Source of the DNA: a bacterium
GTDB taxonomy: Bacteria > Planctomycetota > UBA1135 > GCA-002686595
DNA length: 48,615 nt
Direction of reading: 5' to 3'
NCBI GenBank assembly: GCA_024228395.1
Contig: JAAETM010000235.1
Location: 1 to 48,615, forward strand
Shown: piece by piece, positions 6,923-15,536 of the stretch
Layout: each line of letters begins with the position of its first letter
How positions within the stretch are numbered: position 1 is the first letter of the stretch
Notes under the pieces: model-generated
What the model was told of the DNA's origin: nothing
The model's database searches: none
What the model saw: only the letters and a program-made list of their open reading frames with translations
Translations under genes and position numbers: made by a program

Positions 6923-9154
6923 CTATTCAATCTTGGCGGCCAAAGCCATCAGCAACGCTTGCACCCCGTGCACTGGAGCCAAACATGCGAAGTCTTGACA
7001 GACGTACGCCGTAGGCTTACCACCTACGGCGACCTGGCCCAGAGTAAAAGGAGAGAGACGGACGATGGCGGGTTCACCGGGCGGCCGCTGAAGGACCACC
7101 AAGCGCGGGCGGAATCCGGTAGAAAGAGCTTTTAGCATGGCCTTCGTTTCGGGGTCCATGGGGTCACCGGAAATCACAACTTCGTAGGTCGGCCCCTGGA
7201 AGAAATCAACACCCACCAAGAATTGGGTATGGGCCCGAGCGTTGCCTCGAATTTCGTTGGAGAAAGCCCTCATCGCGCGCTCCGCATGCTCTTCATAGGA
7301 AACTCTCCCCGTGAGGCGGCCCATGCGCGCCAGATTCCAGAGCATCACGGAATTGCCGGAGGGGAGTGCCCCGTCATAAACCTCCTTGGCGCGCACAATG
7401 AGTTCCTCACCGTCTGAAGGATAGAGGAAAAAACCCCCATGGTCCTTGTCCCAGAAGTACTTGATAGCGGTGTTGCACAACTGTTCAGCAGCAGCCAAAC
7501 GTCTCGGATCCTGGGTGGCCTGATGGAGCTCAATCATCCCCCACGCCATGAAGGCGTAGTCCTCAAGCATGCCTTGCAACCCGGCTTTTCCACCGCGAGA
7601 GCGCTTGTAAAGCCGCCCTGTTTTTGGATCGCGCAGCGCATTCCAGGCATATTCCGCTGCACGATCCGCTGCTTGAACCCAATCGGGTCGATCCATGGCG
7701 CGCCCGGCCTGGGCCAACGCAGCGATCATGAGCCCGTTCCAATCCGTCAAGATCTTGTCGTCCTTCAACGGGTGGATACGCTTTTCGCGCGCTGCAAAGA
7801 GTTTCTCCCGAATGCGCTCCAAACGAGCCAGAATCACCGGGCCTTCGGCGCCATGCCTGGCGGCGATCTCCGCCAGGGTCGAATTCAGGTGCAGGATGTT
7901 GTTGGCGCTCTTGCCACCCGACGCCCCATCCCTGAAGTTGCCGCGCCTACGCACGTTGTAGGTATCGATAAACAGATCCGCGTCTTCCTCAGCCAGCAAG
8001 GATCGCAGTTCTTTCTCCGTCCAGAAATAAAACAGACCTTCCTCCCCTTCGCTGTCAGCATCTTCCGCGCTGTAGAACCCACCCGCGTGGGCGGTCATGT
8101 CGCGCAGCACATAGGTGAAGATCTGCTCCACGGTTTCGGCATATTCGGCTTTGCCTGTCACCTGCCAAGCTTCGGTGTATGCCATTGCCAGCAACGCCTG
8201 GTCATACAGCATTTTCTCGAAGTGCGGCACCAGCCATTTCGCATCGGTGGAGTAGCGGTGAAAACCAAAACCCACATGATCCCAAATGCCGCCTTTGCGC
8301 ATTTGGTCCAGGGTCAACTCCACCATTTGCAAGCTTTGAGCGGTGCCATTGGCGGCATGTTCGCGGAGCAAGAGGCGAAGGTTGTGGGGCACCGGGAACT
8401 TGGGTGCTTGGCTGAACCCACCCATGCGCGGGTCAAATCCAGACATAAGGCCCTTCTGCGCCATATCCAGAATGCCCTTGCCAAGCGCCCTACCAGTGCT
8501 CGGCTTGTTCTGGCTCTTGACCCACTCCACAAGTCGATTGGATTGGGTGAGCAGATTGGCGCGATCATCCTCCCACTGTTTGGCCACCTGGGGGAGCATC
8601 TCCATCATGCCCGGGCGACCACCGCGGCCGGTCTTTGGGTAATAAGTTCCGGCGTGGAACGGTTTCTGATCCGGTGCCATCAGCACTGTCATCGGCCAAC
8701 CACCGCGCCCAAACGCTTGAGCAAAGGACATGTAGACGTGGTCCACATCCGGGCGCTCCTCGCGGTCCACCTTGATGCAAACAAAGTGCTCATTCATGAG
8801 GGCGGCGACATCCTCGTCCTCGAAACTTTCATGCTCCATGACGTGGCACCAGTGGCAGGTCGAATACCCGATCGAGAGGAAGATAGGCTTGTCCAACTTC
8901 AGCGCCAGATCAAACGCCTCATCGCACCACGGATACCAATCCACCGGATTGCGTGCGTGCTGACGAAGGTAGGGGCTCGCCTCAAAAACCAAACGATTGA
9001 ACTCTTCACCACCGTCCCTGGGAAGCTCCCCTATCTCCCTTGCACTGGGAAGAGGTTGGCGCACTTTGGGTTCTTCGTGATCCACGTCCTGGCCTTGCAA
9101 GGGGAGGGAGAGCAGCAATAGGACCAGAATTCGGTTCTTTCGGAACATGGGCAT
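6923..9154 (-). CDS. SPATA20/YyaL-type thioredoxin-domain protein (DUF255)
   Basis: The 743-residue protein has a short signal peptide ([13 protein letters not shown]), so it is probably exported. The N-terminal DUF255 thioredoxin-like domain contains [37 protein letters not shown] with the CHWC pair at Cys100/Cys103, and [15 protein letters not shown]. The rest is an (alpha/alpha)6 barrel-like region, with [28 protein letters not shown] and [11 protein letters not shown]. Length and motifs match the SPATA20 family, whose enzyme function is unknown. A methionine at 9148 is an alternative start. The gene for a second thioredoxin-fold protein ends 24 bp upstream on the same strand, so the two are probably cotranscribed and may act as redox partners. 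Confidence 0.92.
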   Translation of the reverse strand: MPMFRKNRILVLLLLSLPLQGQDVDHEEPKVRQPLPSAREIGELPRDGGEEFNRLVFEASPYLRQHARNPVDWYPWCDEAFDLALKLDKPIFLSIGYSTCHWCHVMEHESFEDEDVAALMNEHFVCIKVDREERPDVDHVYMSFAQAFGRGGWPMTVLMAPDQKPFHAGTYYPKTGRGGRPGMMEMLPQVAKQWEDDRANLLTQSNRLVEWVKSQNKPSTGRALGKGILDMAQKGLMSGFDPRMGGFSQAPKFPVPHNLRLLLREHAANGTAQSLQMVELTLDQMRKGGIWDHVGFGFHRYSTDAKWLVPHFEKMLYDQALLAMAYTEAWQVTGKAEYAETVEQIFTYVLRDMTAHAGGFYSAEDADSEGEEGLFYFWTEKELRSLLAEEDADLFIDTYNVRRRGNFRDGASGGKSANNILHLNSTLAEIAARHGAEGPVILARLERIREKLFAAREKRIHPLKDDKILTDWNGLMIAALAQAGRAMDRPDWVQAADRAAEYAWNALRDPKTGRLYKRSRGGKAGLQGMLEDYAFMAWGMIELHQATQDPRRLAAAEQLCNTAIKYFWDKDHGGFFLYPSDGEELIVRAKEVYDGALPSGNSVMLWNLARMGRLTGRVSYEEHAERAMRAFSNEIRGNARAHTQFLVGVDFFQGPTYEVVISGDPMDPETKAMLKALSTGFRPRLVVLQRPPGEPAIVRLSPFTLGQVAVGGKPTAYVCQDFACLAPVHGVQALLMALAAKIE

Positions 9155-9178
9155 TGATTCGGTTTGTAGCGAATTTGG

Positions 9179-9580
9179 TTATGACGGTTCGGCGATCAGT
9201 CGGTCCATAATCTGAAGAAGGTCCGCCACGGAAGTAGGTCCTGAAAAACCGTGGAGCAACTCCCCTTCGGCATCCGAGAACATGACGTAGGGCAGGGTGG
9301 TTGCGTCCTGAACCTGCATGGCCAGGGCCAAAATGGCCGGGTCATCCGAATCCGCATCCGCAGCGACCGTGACGAAATGGGTCCGCAACTTGTTGGTGAT
9401 TTGGGCATCGGTCAACAGGACCTCCACCAGGGTGCGGCAATCGGTACAGGCCTTACGACCGAACTCGACGAAGATCAAACGGCCCGACCGCTTCGCTTCA
9501 TCGATGCCACCCTCCAAAGTGACAAACCAGTGGTTTGCCCCACGATCATCGAAGTGCGGGTGGCTGTTGGGATCGCTCAT
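9179..9580 (-). CDS. Thioredoxin-fold protein with CTDC motif
   Basis: The 133-residue protein has no signal peptide. The fold is visible as LIFVEFGRKACTDCRTLVEVLL (Cys-Thr-Asp-Cys), then FVTVAADADS and the cis-Pro segment DATTLPYVMFSDAEGELLHGF. It resembles the thioredoxin-like domains of DsbD/DUF255-type proteins. It is immediately upstream of the SPATA20-like gene (24-bp gap) and 58 bp downstream of prfB. Likely a disulphide or thiol relay partner; the substrate is unknown. Confidence 0.8.
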   Translation of the reverse strand: MSDPNSHPHFDDRGANHWFVTLEGGIDEAKRSGRLIFVEFGRKACTDCRTLVEVLLTDAQITNKLRTHFVTVAADADSDDPAILALAMQVQDATTLPYVMFSDAEGELLHGFSGPTSVADLLQIMDRLIAEPS

Positions 9581-9638
9581 GAGTTGGATCGGTGCTGGGG
9601 CCCTATCAGGTTACCCCAGGATAGCACTACGACCGCAA

Positions 9639-10743
9639 TCAAGCCTTGCGACTCCTAAGATAGGCTTCGATGAAGCCATCCAAATCCCCATCCATGACCC
9701 CTTGCACATTTCCAACTTCCACGTTGGTGCGGTGGTCCTTGACCATCTGGTAGGGATGCATCACGTAGGAGCGAATCTGGCTGCCCCAGGCGATTTCGCC
9801 CTTCTCGCCATACAGAGCCGCCATTTCCTTGTCGCGCTTGTTTTCCTCGAGCTGTAGCAGCTTGCCCTTTAGCAGCTTAAGAGCTTGGGCACGGTTCTTA
9901 TGCTGACTCCGCTCATTTTGGCAGCGCACCACGACCCCGGTCGGGATGTGAGTCATGCGCACGGCGGATTCGGTCTTGTTGACGTGCTGGCCACCGGCGC
10001 CGCCAGCGCGCATGGTGTCGATTTTGATGTCGGACTCGTTGATTTCGATGTCCAGGTCATCGGTGAGCTCCGGAGTCACGTCCACGGATGCAAAAGACGT
10101 TTGACGGCGGGACTGGGAATCGAAAGGACTGATTCGAACCAGACGGTGCACACCCGATTCCGCCTTAAGGTAACCGAATGCGTAATCGCCGACAACGCGT
10201 AGAGTCGCCCCGCGGATGCCCCCCTCGGTCTCCTCCTGGTATTCGACCGGCTCGGCCTTAAACCCACAGCGCTCTGCCCAGCGACCAAACATGCGCAGCA
10301 ACATGGCAGCCCAGTCGCAGGCGTCCACGCCCCCCGCACCCGCACTGATTTGCAGATAGGCATTGGCGCGGTCATTGGGGCCGCCCAACATCACCTGGAA
10401 TTCGAGTGCGTCGATCTTCTCAAGGATGATTGCATGTTGGCTTTCGACCTCAGCCACCACATCGTCCTCGCCAAGCTCATCAGCCATTTCGGCCAGGACC
10501 TCGATCTCCTCAAAGGCCGTTTCCACCTGCTGTATGGGCTCCACCGTGAGCTTCAGGCCCTTCATCTCTTGGATGATGGCCTGGCTTTTCTCGGCGTCAT
10601 TCCAGAAATCCGGCGATTCCTGGAGTTGTTCGACCTCTAGCAGTCGTTTTGCGCGCTGGGAGTAGTCAAAGACTCTCCTTCAGCTGGGTCAGCCGGTTGC
10701 GATAATCCTTTTCAACGTCCTGAAGCTCAGTGAGAGTCGCCAT
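9639..10743 (-). CDS. prfB: Peptide chain release factor 2, with programmed +1 frameshift
   Basis: RF2 recognises UGA and UAA and triggers peptide release. Two frames make one protein. Codons 1-25 run from ATG 10743 ([17 protein letters not shown]) to an in-frame TGA at 10668-10666. After a +1 slip at CTT the reading continues [20 protein letters not shown] into the main frame, which ends at 9639. The joined protein is 367 residues, a normal RF2 length. The recognition motif SPF lies in [15 protein letters not shown] and the peptidyl-hydrolysis GGQ in [16 protein letters not shown]. Read without the slip it looks like a truncated gene; it is not. Downstream on the same strand is the thioredoxin-fold gene; sfsA diverges upstream. 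Confidence 0.97.
10665..10680 (-). other. RF2 autoregulatory frameshift site
   Basis: Read on the minus strand: AAGGAG, AGT, CTT, TGA, C. This is the classic layout: an internal Shine-Dalgarno three bases before the slippery CUU codon, with a UGA stop followed by C. Low RF2 lets ribosomes pause and shift +1, which raises RF2. Confidence 0.96.
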
Positions 10744-10751
10744 AGGCTGGC

Positions 10752-10757
10752 ATTCTA
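10752..10757 (-). promoter_or_regulatory. TAGAAT -10-like box of prfB
   Basis: TAGAAT (five of six to consensus) ends 8 nt before the prfB ATG, implying a leaderless or nearly leaderless mRNA. There is no Shine-Dalgarno sequence. Confidence 0.4.
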
Positions 10758-10813
10758 AGGATCTGCATGCCCAGTAAAACGTGCTCCATCGTTTTTTTCT
10801 GCCCGCTGGTCCG

Positions 10814-10819
10814 TACCGT
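10814..10819 (+). promoter_or_regulatory. TANNNT box of sfsA
   Basis: TACCGT ends exactly 6 nt before ATG 10826. It is weak on its own, but the spacing is the same as before ChaN, DUF1294 and the M14-like gene. Confidence 0.25.
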
Positions 10820-10825
10820 GGCGCC

Positions 10826-11524
10826 ATGCAGATTGAACTCCCCACGGTGCAAGGCCGTCTGATCAAGCGCTACAAGCGATTCCTGGCCGATGTGGAAATG
10901 GAAAACGGTGAGATACTCACCGCCCATTGCCCCAATACCGGATCCCTGAAAGGCTGCCTGGAAGCTGGCTCCAAGGTCGTGCTGAGGAATAGCCAAAATC
11001 CCGCCCGAAAGCTACAATTCACCCTGCAGACCATCGAGGTCGACGGCACCTGGGTCAACGTGGACACGGGGCTGCCCGAGACCCTGGCCTTCGAAGCCGT
11101 GCAAGCCAATCTAATCCCCTCCCTGGCCGGCTTCGAGAATGCGCGCAGGGAGGTCAAGTACGGCAAGAACAGCCGCATCGACGTGTTGCTCGAAGACGAT
11201 AAAAAGGGCCGCTGCTACGTGGAAGTCAAGAATACGACCCTGGTCGACGGCAAGCTGGCCATGTTCCCCGACGCTGTCACCGAGCGCGGGCGCAAGCACC
11301 TGTATGAATTGGCAGACATGGTCGCCGAAGGCCACCGGGCTGTCATGCTCTACATCGTTTCGCGCCGGGATGTGACCTCCTTTGCCCCAGCCGAGCACAT
11401 CGACCCGGCCTATACTGAGTCCATGCGTGAGGTCGCCGCAAAGGGCGTTGAGTTACTGGCCTATTCCACCATCGTGGAGCCAAACAGTTTCAACCTGCAC
11501 AAAGCGCTCAAAATCAGGCTCTAG
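10826..11524 (+). CDS. sfsA: SfsA family nuclease-like protein
   Basis: The 232-residue protein matches E. coli SfsA in length (234) and along its sequence. It opens with an OB-like part (GRLIKRYKRFLADVEMENGEILTAHCPNTGSLKGC). A PD-(D/E)XK nuclease-like core follows, with REVKYGKNSRIDVLLE, CYVEVKNTTLV and AMFPDAVTERGRKHLYEL, where Asp, Glu and Lys of the metal site are visible. It was named for stimulation of sugar fermentation genes; DNA binding is reported, but the true role is unsettled. The open frame begins 15 codons earlier, but only from ATG 10826 does it match the family. It diverges from prfB with an 82-bp spacer. Confidence 0.95.
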   Translation: MQIELPTVQGRLIKRYKRFLADVEMENGEILTAHCPNTGSLKGCLEAGSKVVLRNSQNPARKLQFTLQTIEVDGTWVNVDTGLPETLAFEAVQANLIPSLAGFENARREVKYGKNSRIDVLLEDDKKGRCYVEVKNTTLVDGKLAMFPDAVTERGRKHLYELADMVAEGHRAVMLYIVSRRDVTSFAPAEHIDPAYTESMREVAAKGVELLAYSTIVEPNSFNLHKALKIRL

Positions 11525-11602
11525 CGAGGCCTTAGGACAGAATCTTGGATGGGCGAGCAATTAGCTGTGGCCACAAGCACTGTTTTACCAAATAATATAG
11601 GC

Positions 11603-12094
11603 ATGTCTGCACCCACTGACGATAGCACCCTGCCCCGTGAGACCTTCCGCAACCTCATCCGCGTTCAAGAACGCCTGACCGGCGAGTTCGCGCTCCTTTT
11701 CCGCGAGTACGGGATTTCCCCCACCCAGTACAACGTCATGCGCATTTTGCAAAATGCGCCCTCGGAAGGCGCACCTTGCCAATACATCGGCTCTCACCTT
11801 TTGACCAAGGTGCCCGATGTCACCCGGCTCATCGACCGCATGGTCGCCTCCGACCTGGTCCGGAGAGAGCGCAGCGAGAGGGATCGCCGCATCGTAAAGG
11901 TGCATCTCACCGGCAAGGGCAAGGACATCTACCTGCGCTTGGAAGCTCCGGTCGACGATCTGCACAAGTCCCAGCTGGCCGGTTTGTCCCGCGAGCAAAT
12001 GCAAACCCTCAACCATGCCCTGCTCCAGGTTCTCACCGGTTCCGACGTGAGAAGCAGCGAAGAGCTCGTCCCCTCTGGACCGAAAGAAAACTAG
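11603..12094 (+). CDS. MarR family transcriptional regulator
   Basis: The 163-residue protein has a winged helix fold. PTQYNVMRILQNAP is helix 1-2. SHLLTKVPDVTRLIDRMVASDLVRRERSERDRRIVKVHLTGKG is the recognition helix and wing, with the DRR signature of MarR proteins. It is a dimeric DNA-binding repressor or activator that usually responds to small phenolic or oxidative signals; ligand and target are unknown here. ATG 11603 was chosen over a frame start at 11549 because homology begins after it and AATAAT lies 6 nt upstream. The gene lies 78 bp after sfsA. The next frame is a decayed UnbV fragment, so its original regulon may have been lost. Confidence 0.88.
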   Translation: MSAPTDDSTLPRETFRNLIRVQERLTGEFALLFREYGISPTQYNVMRILQNAPSEGAPCQYIGSHLLTKVPDVTRLIDRMVASDLVRRERSERDRRIVKVHLTGKGKDIYLRLEAPVDDLHKSQLAGLSREQMQTLNHALLQVLTGSDVRSSEELVPSGPKEN

Positions 12095-12106
12095 CCCGGA
12101 TATTTC

Positions 12107-12646
12107 GTGAAGACGTGCTCCAGGCTAGGACGTGCGGTTTTCGAAACACCGCAAATTGGTGTTGGCAGGGGTGCTTTTTGCGACGCCCATGCCAAGCTGC
12201 CAGGACTCCAGTCCCGCACCGACGCAACCTTGATCGATCATCCCACATCCCTGGGCCTGTTGTTGATCCAGGGCGCCCTGCTTAGCCAACGGGGCGACAG
12301 AGATGGTGCTTGGAATTCTTGTAACCGCGACCTGGGGGCACAGCTGGTGCGCAACATCGCCCCCAAGAACGGCCACTGGACCCAAGTCCGACTCGAAGAA
12401 ACATCCAGGGCCTCCACCCTCGGCGCCACCCTCTCCGCCAAAGCCGACGACCACACCATGTGCCGCCAAGTCCGCACCGCCGAAAGCTACTGCGCTGCAA
12501 GCGACCCGCGCATCCATTTCGGCCTGGGGCAAAGCAAAAGCCTCACTAGTATCCAAGTCACCTGGTCCGATGGCCAAATCGATTCCCTTGACGCCCTGGT
12601 CAGTGACAATATTCACACCCTGCGTTGGGGTGAGGGACGCGAGTAG
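12107..12646 (+). pseudogene. Remnant of an FG-GAP / ASPIC-UnbV protein
   Basis: The last 95 residues of this frame are a good ASPIC/UnbV domain: GHWTQVRLEE, LGATLSAKA, RQVRTAESYCAASDPRIHFGLG, then LTSIQVTWSDGQIDSL. Full family members are secreted proteins of over 500 residues with several FG-GAP repeats before this domain. Only traces remain here: GVGRGAFCDAHA resembles a GRGAAFGD repeat start, and GDRDGAWNSCNRDLGAQLVRNIAPKNGHW resembles the usual GDLD...VNRD...LLRN lead-in with bases missing. There is no signal peptide, and the GTG start is 12 bp after the MarR stop. I read it as the 3' end of a gene lost by deletion. Confidence 0.7.
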
Positions 12647-12654
12647 CGTGAATA

Positions 12655-12720
12655 CTGTGTCAGGCACGATATCACCACTAACGGCCCTACGCGTTAGTGG
12701 TGACATCGTGCCTGACACAG
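12655..12720. repeat. Long palindrome with GTGTCAGGCACGAT arms
   Basis: Two 29-bp arms (12655-12683 and 12692-12720) are complementary at 28 positions, with one A/G difference that leaves a wobble pair, and an 8-nt loop GCCCTACG. The outer half reads CTGTGTCAGGCACGAT. Similar TGTCAGGCAC palindromes are known from REP-like elements mobilised by REP-associated tyrosine transposases. No transposase is present here. It lies exactly between the convergent UnbV remnant and hemY, so it could also serve as a bidirectional terminator, though no T-tract follows. Confidence 0.85.
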
Positions 12721-12727
12721 CATTCGC

Positions 12728-14122
12728 TTATACCATCGCCGGCTGTGACACCGCTTGCTGGCCAACTTTCCAACCGCGGGCTGCGGCCTTGCCAAACGCT
12801 ACGCCATACATGGAGTTGCCGGCTAGTTGCAAGGGGCCTTGGCCTTCGGTGTGGATTTTTAGGGCGGCTTCGATGCGAGCGACGCGACCCAGGTGGCCCA
12901 AATTGTATTGCGGGATCGCATTTTGCCAGCGGGTTTCGTGAGTGAATACCGGGGCAACGGGGCAGTGGAATAGTTCGCAAATTTCCCGGGTAGCGCGTTC
13001 TTTGAGCTCCTCCGATGAAAGGTCCGCAACGGACGGGTCTACGGCACCGCCGTAAAGGGCACGCACCAGGGTATGACCTTCGGGAGCGCGGTCAGGGAAG
13101 ATGCGGCTGTCCCAGAGAAAACCAAGAGCGCGCGGTTTTTCGGTGCGGGGGATAAGGCAGCCAAATCCGTTTGGGAAATGGGTGGCGGCTTCGGGCGGGT
13201 AACCGAGGGACAAGACCGAAACGCCGGGGTGATCGATGGTGTCGAGTTCGGTGGCGAGGGTAGGCGCGTCGGCTTCAAAGATGCGGGCCATGCAGGGGCC
13301 TTCGGTGGCCAGCACAACCGAATCGGCCTTGAGCATCTCTTGGCCATCGCCCAAGTCGATGGCCCATTGGCCGTGGTCGGCACATAGGATGCTATTGACG
13401 CGTGCGCGGTTTCGAATTTTGAAGGGCGCCTTGGCCGCAAGGGTTAGCAGAAGGGTTTGCAGGCCACCTTCGAATGAGGTCAGAGTGCCACTTGGGCCGG
13501 ACGGGCCGCCCTTGCCTCCGGTGCGCTTGACTGCGATGAGGGCTTTGAACAGCGAACCGTATTGCTGCTCCATCTCCGCCATACGCGGAAAGGCGGCGGG
13601 TAGGGAGAGCTTCTTGGAGTCACCGGCGAATACGCCTTGCACCATGGGCGCGAGCATACGGTCCGCAGCTTGTGCGCCGAGGCGGCGGCGGCCGAACTCC
13701 CAGACGCTTTCATCAGCTTTGCCTTGTTTGCCTGGCACAAAGATCTCGCGCGCCATACGCATGAGGCCCAGGGGTGAAATGATACCCCCGGTAGCGAACT
13801 TGAGCGGATGCGCGTGGATCTCACGCAGTTTGCCGCCGAACACCAGGAAGCGGTGGGCTGCGGCCTCGTTGGCGGGCACTTTGGTCAGGCCCGCCAAGGC
13901 GATCAGCTCGTCGAGCACGGGTTCGTTGTCGAGAAACCCCGTGGGCCCAGACTCGGTCAGCCAGCCGCCTTCGCTTCTGTTGGAAACCGCTTTGCCTCCA
14001 ACCTGATCGGCCGCATCCAGCAAGGTGATCTCGATGGAGGTTTCGCGCTTGCGCGCTTCTTCGTGGGCTGCCCAAGCGGCTGCCAGACCAGAGATTCCGC
14101 CACCAACGACGACCAGTTGCAT
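12728..14122 (-). CDS. hemY: Protoporphyrinogen oxidase, HemY type
   Basis: This 464-residue FAD enzyme oxidises protoporphyrinogen IX to protoporphyrin IX with O2. An N-terminal dinucleotide fold is clear (LVVVGGGISGLAAAWAA, then ITLLDAADQVGGKAVS). Next come the substrate-side segment TESGPTGFLDNEPVLDELI and the typical PMVQGVFAGDSKKLSLPAAFPRM. The C-terminus has QLAGNSMYGVAFGKAAARGWKVG, the second FAD contact. ATG 14122 was chosen; a TTG at 14131 is possible. It is the last gene of the haem operon, 10 bp after hemN. Gram-positive members act on coproporphyrinogen; the neighbouring HemN supports the protoporphyrin route here. Confidence 0.93.
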   Translation of the reverse strand: MQLVVVGGGISGLAAAWAAHEEARKRETSIEITLLDAADQVGGKAVSNRSEGGWLTESGPTGFLDNEPVLDELIALAGLTKVPANEAAAHRFLVFGGKLREIHAHPLKFATGGIISPLGLMRMAREIFVPGKQGKADESVWEFGRRRLGAQAADRMLAPMVQGVFAGDSKKLSLPAAFPRMAEMEQQYGSLFKALIAVKRTGGKGGPSGPSGTLTSFEGGLQTLLLTLAAKAPFKIRNRARVNSILCADHGQWAIDLGDGQEMLKADSVVLATEGPCMARIFEADAPTLATELDTIDHPGVSVLSLGYPPEAATHFPNGFGCLIPRTEKPRALGFLWDSRIFPDRAPEGHTLVRALYGGAVDPSVADLSSEELKERATREICELFHCPVAPVFTHETRWQNAIPQYNLGHLGRVARIEAALKIHTEGQGPLQLAGNSMYGVAFGKAAARGWKVGQQAVSQPAMV

Positions 14123-14132
14123 GATGTTCAAC

Positions 14133-15536
14133 CTATACGGTTTGACTGAATGAGGGTCCTGTGGATTTCTTGCTCTCGCGAATGCGTCGATCGAAGCAAA
14201 TGGCCAGGTTGCGAACGAATAGTTCCCCGATGGGGGTCGCTTCGACCTGATTGTGACCGACCACCGCGAGACCCTCTTCGACGAGCGGCTCTAAGAGCTT
14301 CAAGTCGAGGGCAAAATACTCCATGAAATTGATGCCGAAGCGCTCTACATGGCTGGCCACATCGATTTTGAAGTTGCACATGAGGTCGTGAATGACGGCA
14401 CGGCGCAATTCATCATCGCCTTCGCGCAAAACGCCACGTTCCGCGGACAGTTCGCCAGCTTCGATAGCGGCACGGTAGGTGGTCAGCTTCTTCGCGTTTT
14501 GCACGTAAAGGCCGCCCACGTCACCGATGGCGGAGATGCCGAGACCGATGACATCGGTTGCGGGGATAACCGCGTAACCTTGGAAGTTGCGGCGCAGCTT
14601 GCCGGCGGAACGGGCCATCGCCAACTCGTCGGTGGGCAATGCGAAGTGATCCATTCCAATCGGCTCAAAACCATTGGCAAGGAAAACCTCGCGCGCTGCG
14701 GCGAACAGGGCTGCCTTTTCCTCTGGGCCGGGGAACGTGGCCGTCTCCATCATTTTCTGATGGCCACGCACCCACGGGACGTAGGCGAATGAGTACACGG
14801 CAGCACGATCACATCCCATGTCGATGACGGCCTGCACGGTCTTCTCAAAGGTCTCAACCGTTTGATGGGGCAAGCCGTAGATCAGGTCCACGTTGACCCC
14901 GCTGAAGCCCAATTCGCGGGCGGTTTTCACCAGATTTGCGGTGAGCTCTTCGGACTGCACGCGACGGATGGCTTCTTGAACCTCCGGGGTCAGATCCTGG
15001 ACGCCGAGGGAGATGCGATTGAAACCGTGCTTGGCGAGAACGGCCAAGTGTTCTTTGGTCGTGACCCGTGGATCGACCTCCACGGCCTTCTCGCAGCCAT
15101 CGACAAAATCAAAATTGACCTCGAGCTTGCACATCAAACGATCCAATTGCTCGGGCGTTTGATAGGTGGGCGTGCCTCCACCAAGGTGCAACTGCGAAAC
15201 CTTCTTGCGCTCACCCAACTCGGGCATGATCAAGTCGATTTCGCGGTCGAGCAGGTCCAGGTACGGGGAGGCCTTGGCCTTGTCGGGACTGATGATCACG
15301 TGGCAACCACAGAACAAGCAGCGCTCCTCGCAGAACGGCAGGTGGATGTAAATCGAAAGGGATTCGCCGGGACGCTTGCCAGCCTCACGAAGATGCTCCT
15401 TGTACATGTTCCCGGTTACGCCATCGTGGAAATCGAGGGCGGTGGGATAACTCGTATAGCGCGGACCGGGGCGATCGAATTGTCCGATAAGGCGTGCGAT
15501 ATCCGAACGTTTGCTCGGTCGTTCTTGGGTGCTCAT
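14133..15536 (-). CDS. hemN: Oxygen-independent coproporphyrinogen III dehydrogenase
   Basis: This radical-SAM enzyme converts coproporphyrinogen III to protoporphyrinogen IX without O2. The 467-residue product has the true HemN signature GPRYTSYPTA near residue 25, which HemW lacks. It also has the four-cysteine motif CEERCLFCGC (Cys69, 73, 76, 78) for the 4Fe-4S cluster and GGGTPTYQ for SAM. Later come ISLGVQD, NVDLIYGLPHQT and the C-terminal domain with DVIGLGISAIGDVGG. The ATG overlaps the hemE stop as ATGA. With hemY downstream, the pair covers the last two steps before iron insertion. Confidence 0.97.
   Translation of the reverse strand: MSTQERPSKRSDIARLIGQFDRPGPRYTSYPTALDFHDGVTGNMYKEHLREAGKRPGESLSIYIHLPFCEERCLFCGCHVIISPDKAKASPYLDLLDREIDLIMPELGERKKVSQLHLGGGTPTYQTPEQLDRLMCKLEVNFDFVDGCEKAVEVDPRVTTKEHLAVLAKHGFNRISLGVQDLTPEVQEAIRRVQSEELTANLVKTARELGFSGVNVDLIYGLPHQTVETFEKTVQAVIDMGCDRAAVYSFAYVPWVRGHQKMMETATFPGPEEKAALFAAAREVFLANGFEPIGMDHFALPTDELAMARSAGKLRRNFQGYAVIPATDVIGLGISAIGDVGGLYVQNAKKLTTYRAAIEAGELSAERGVLREGDDELRRAVIHDLMCNFKIDVASHVERFGINFMEYFALDLKLLEPLVEEGLAVVGHNQVEATPIGELFVRNLAICFDRRIRESKKSTGPSFSQTV

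Noticed and set aside
7439..9121. A 560-codon plus-strand frame opposite the SPATA20-like gene
   Set aside because: It is the antisense shadow of a well-conserved gene in GC-rich DNA; the translation is His/Arg/Leu-rich, has no domain and no start signal.
9639..10565. prfB as a truncated gene starting at codon MKGLKL
   Set aside because: The missing N-terminus is present in the other frame through a canonical RF2 +1 frameshift site.
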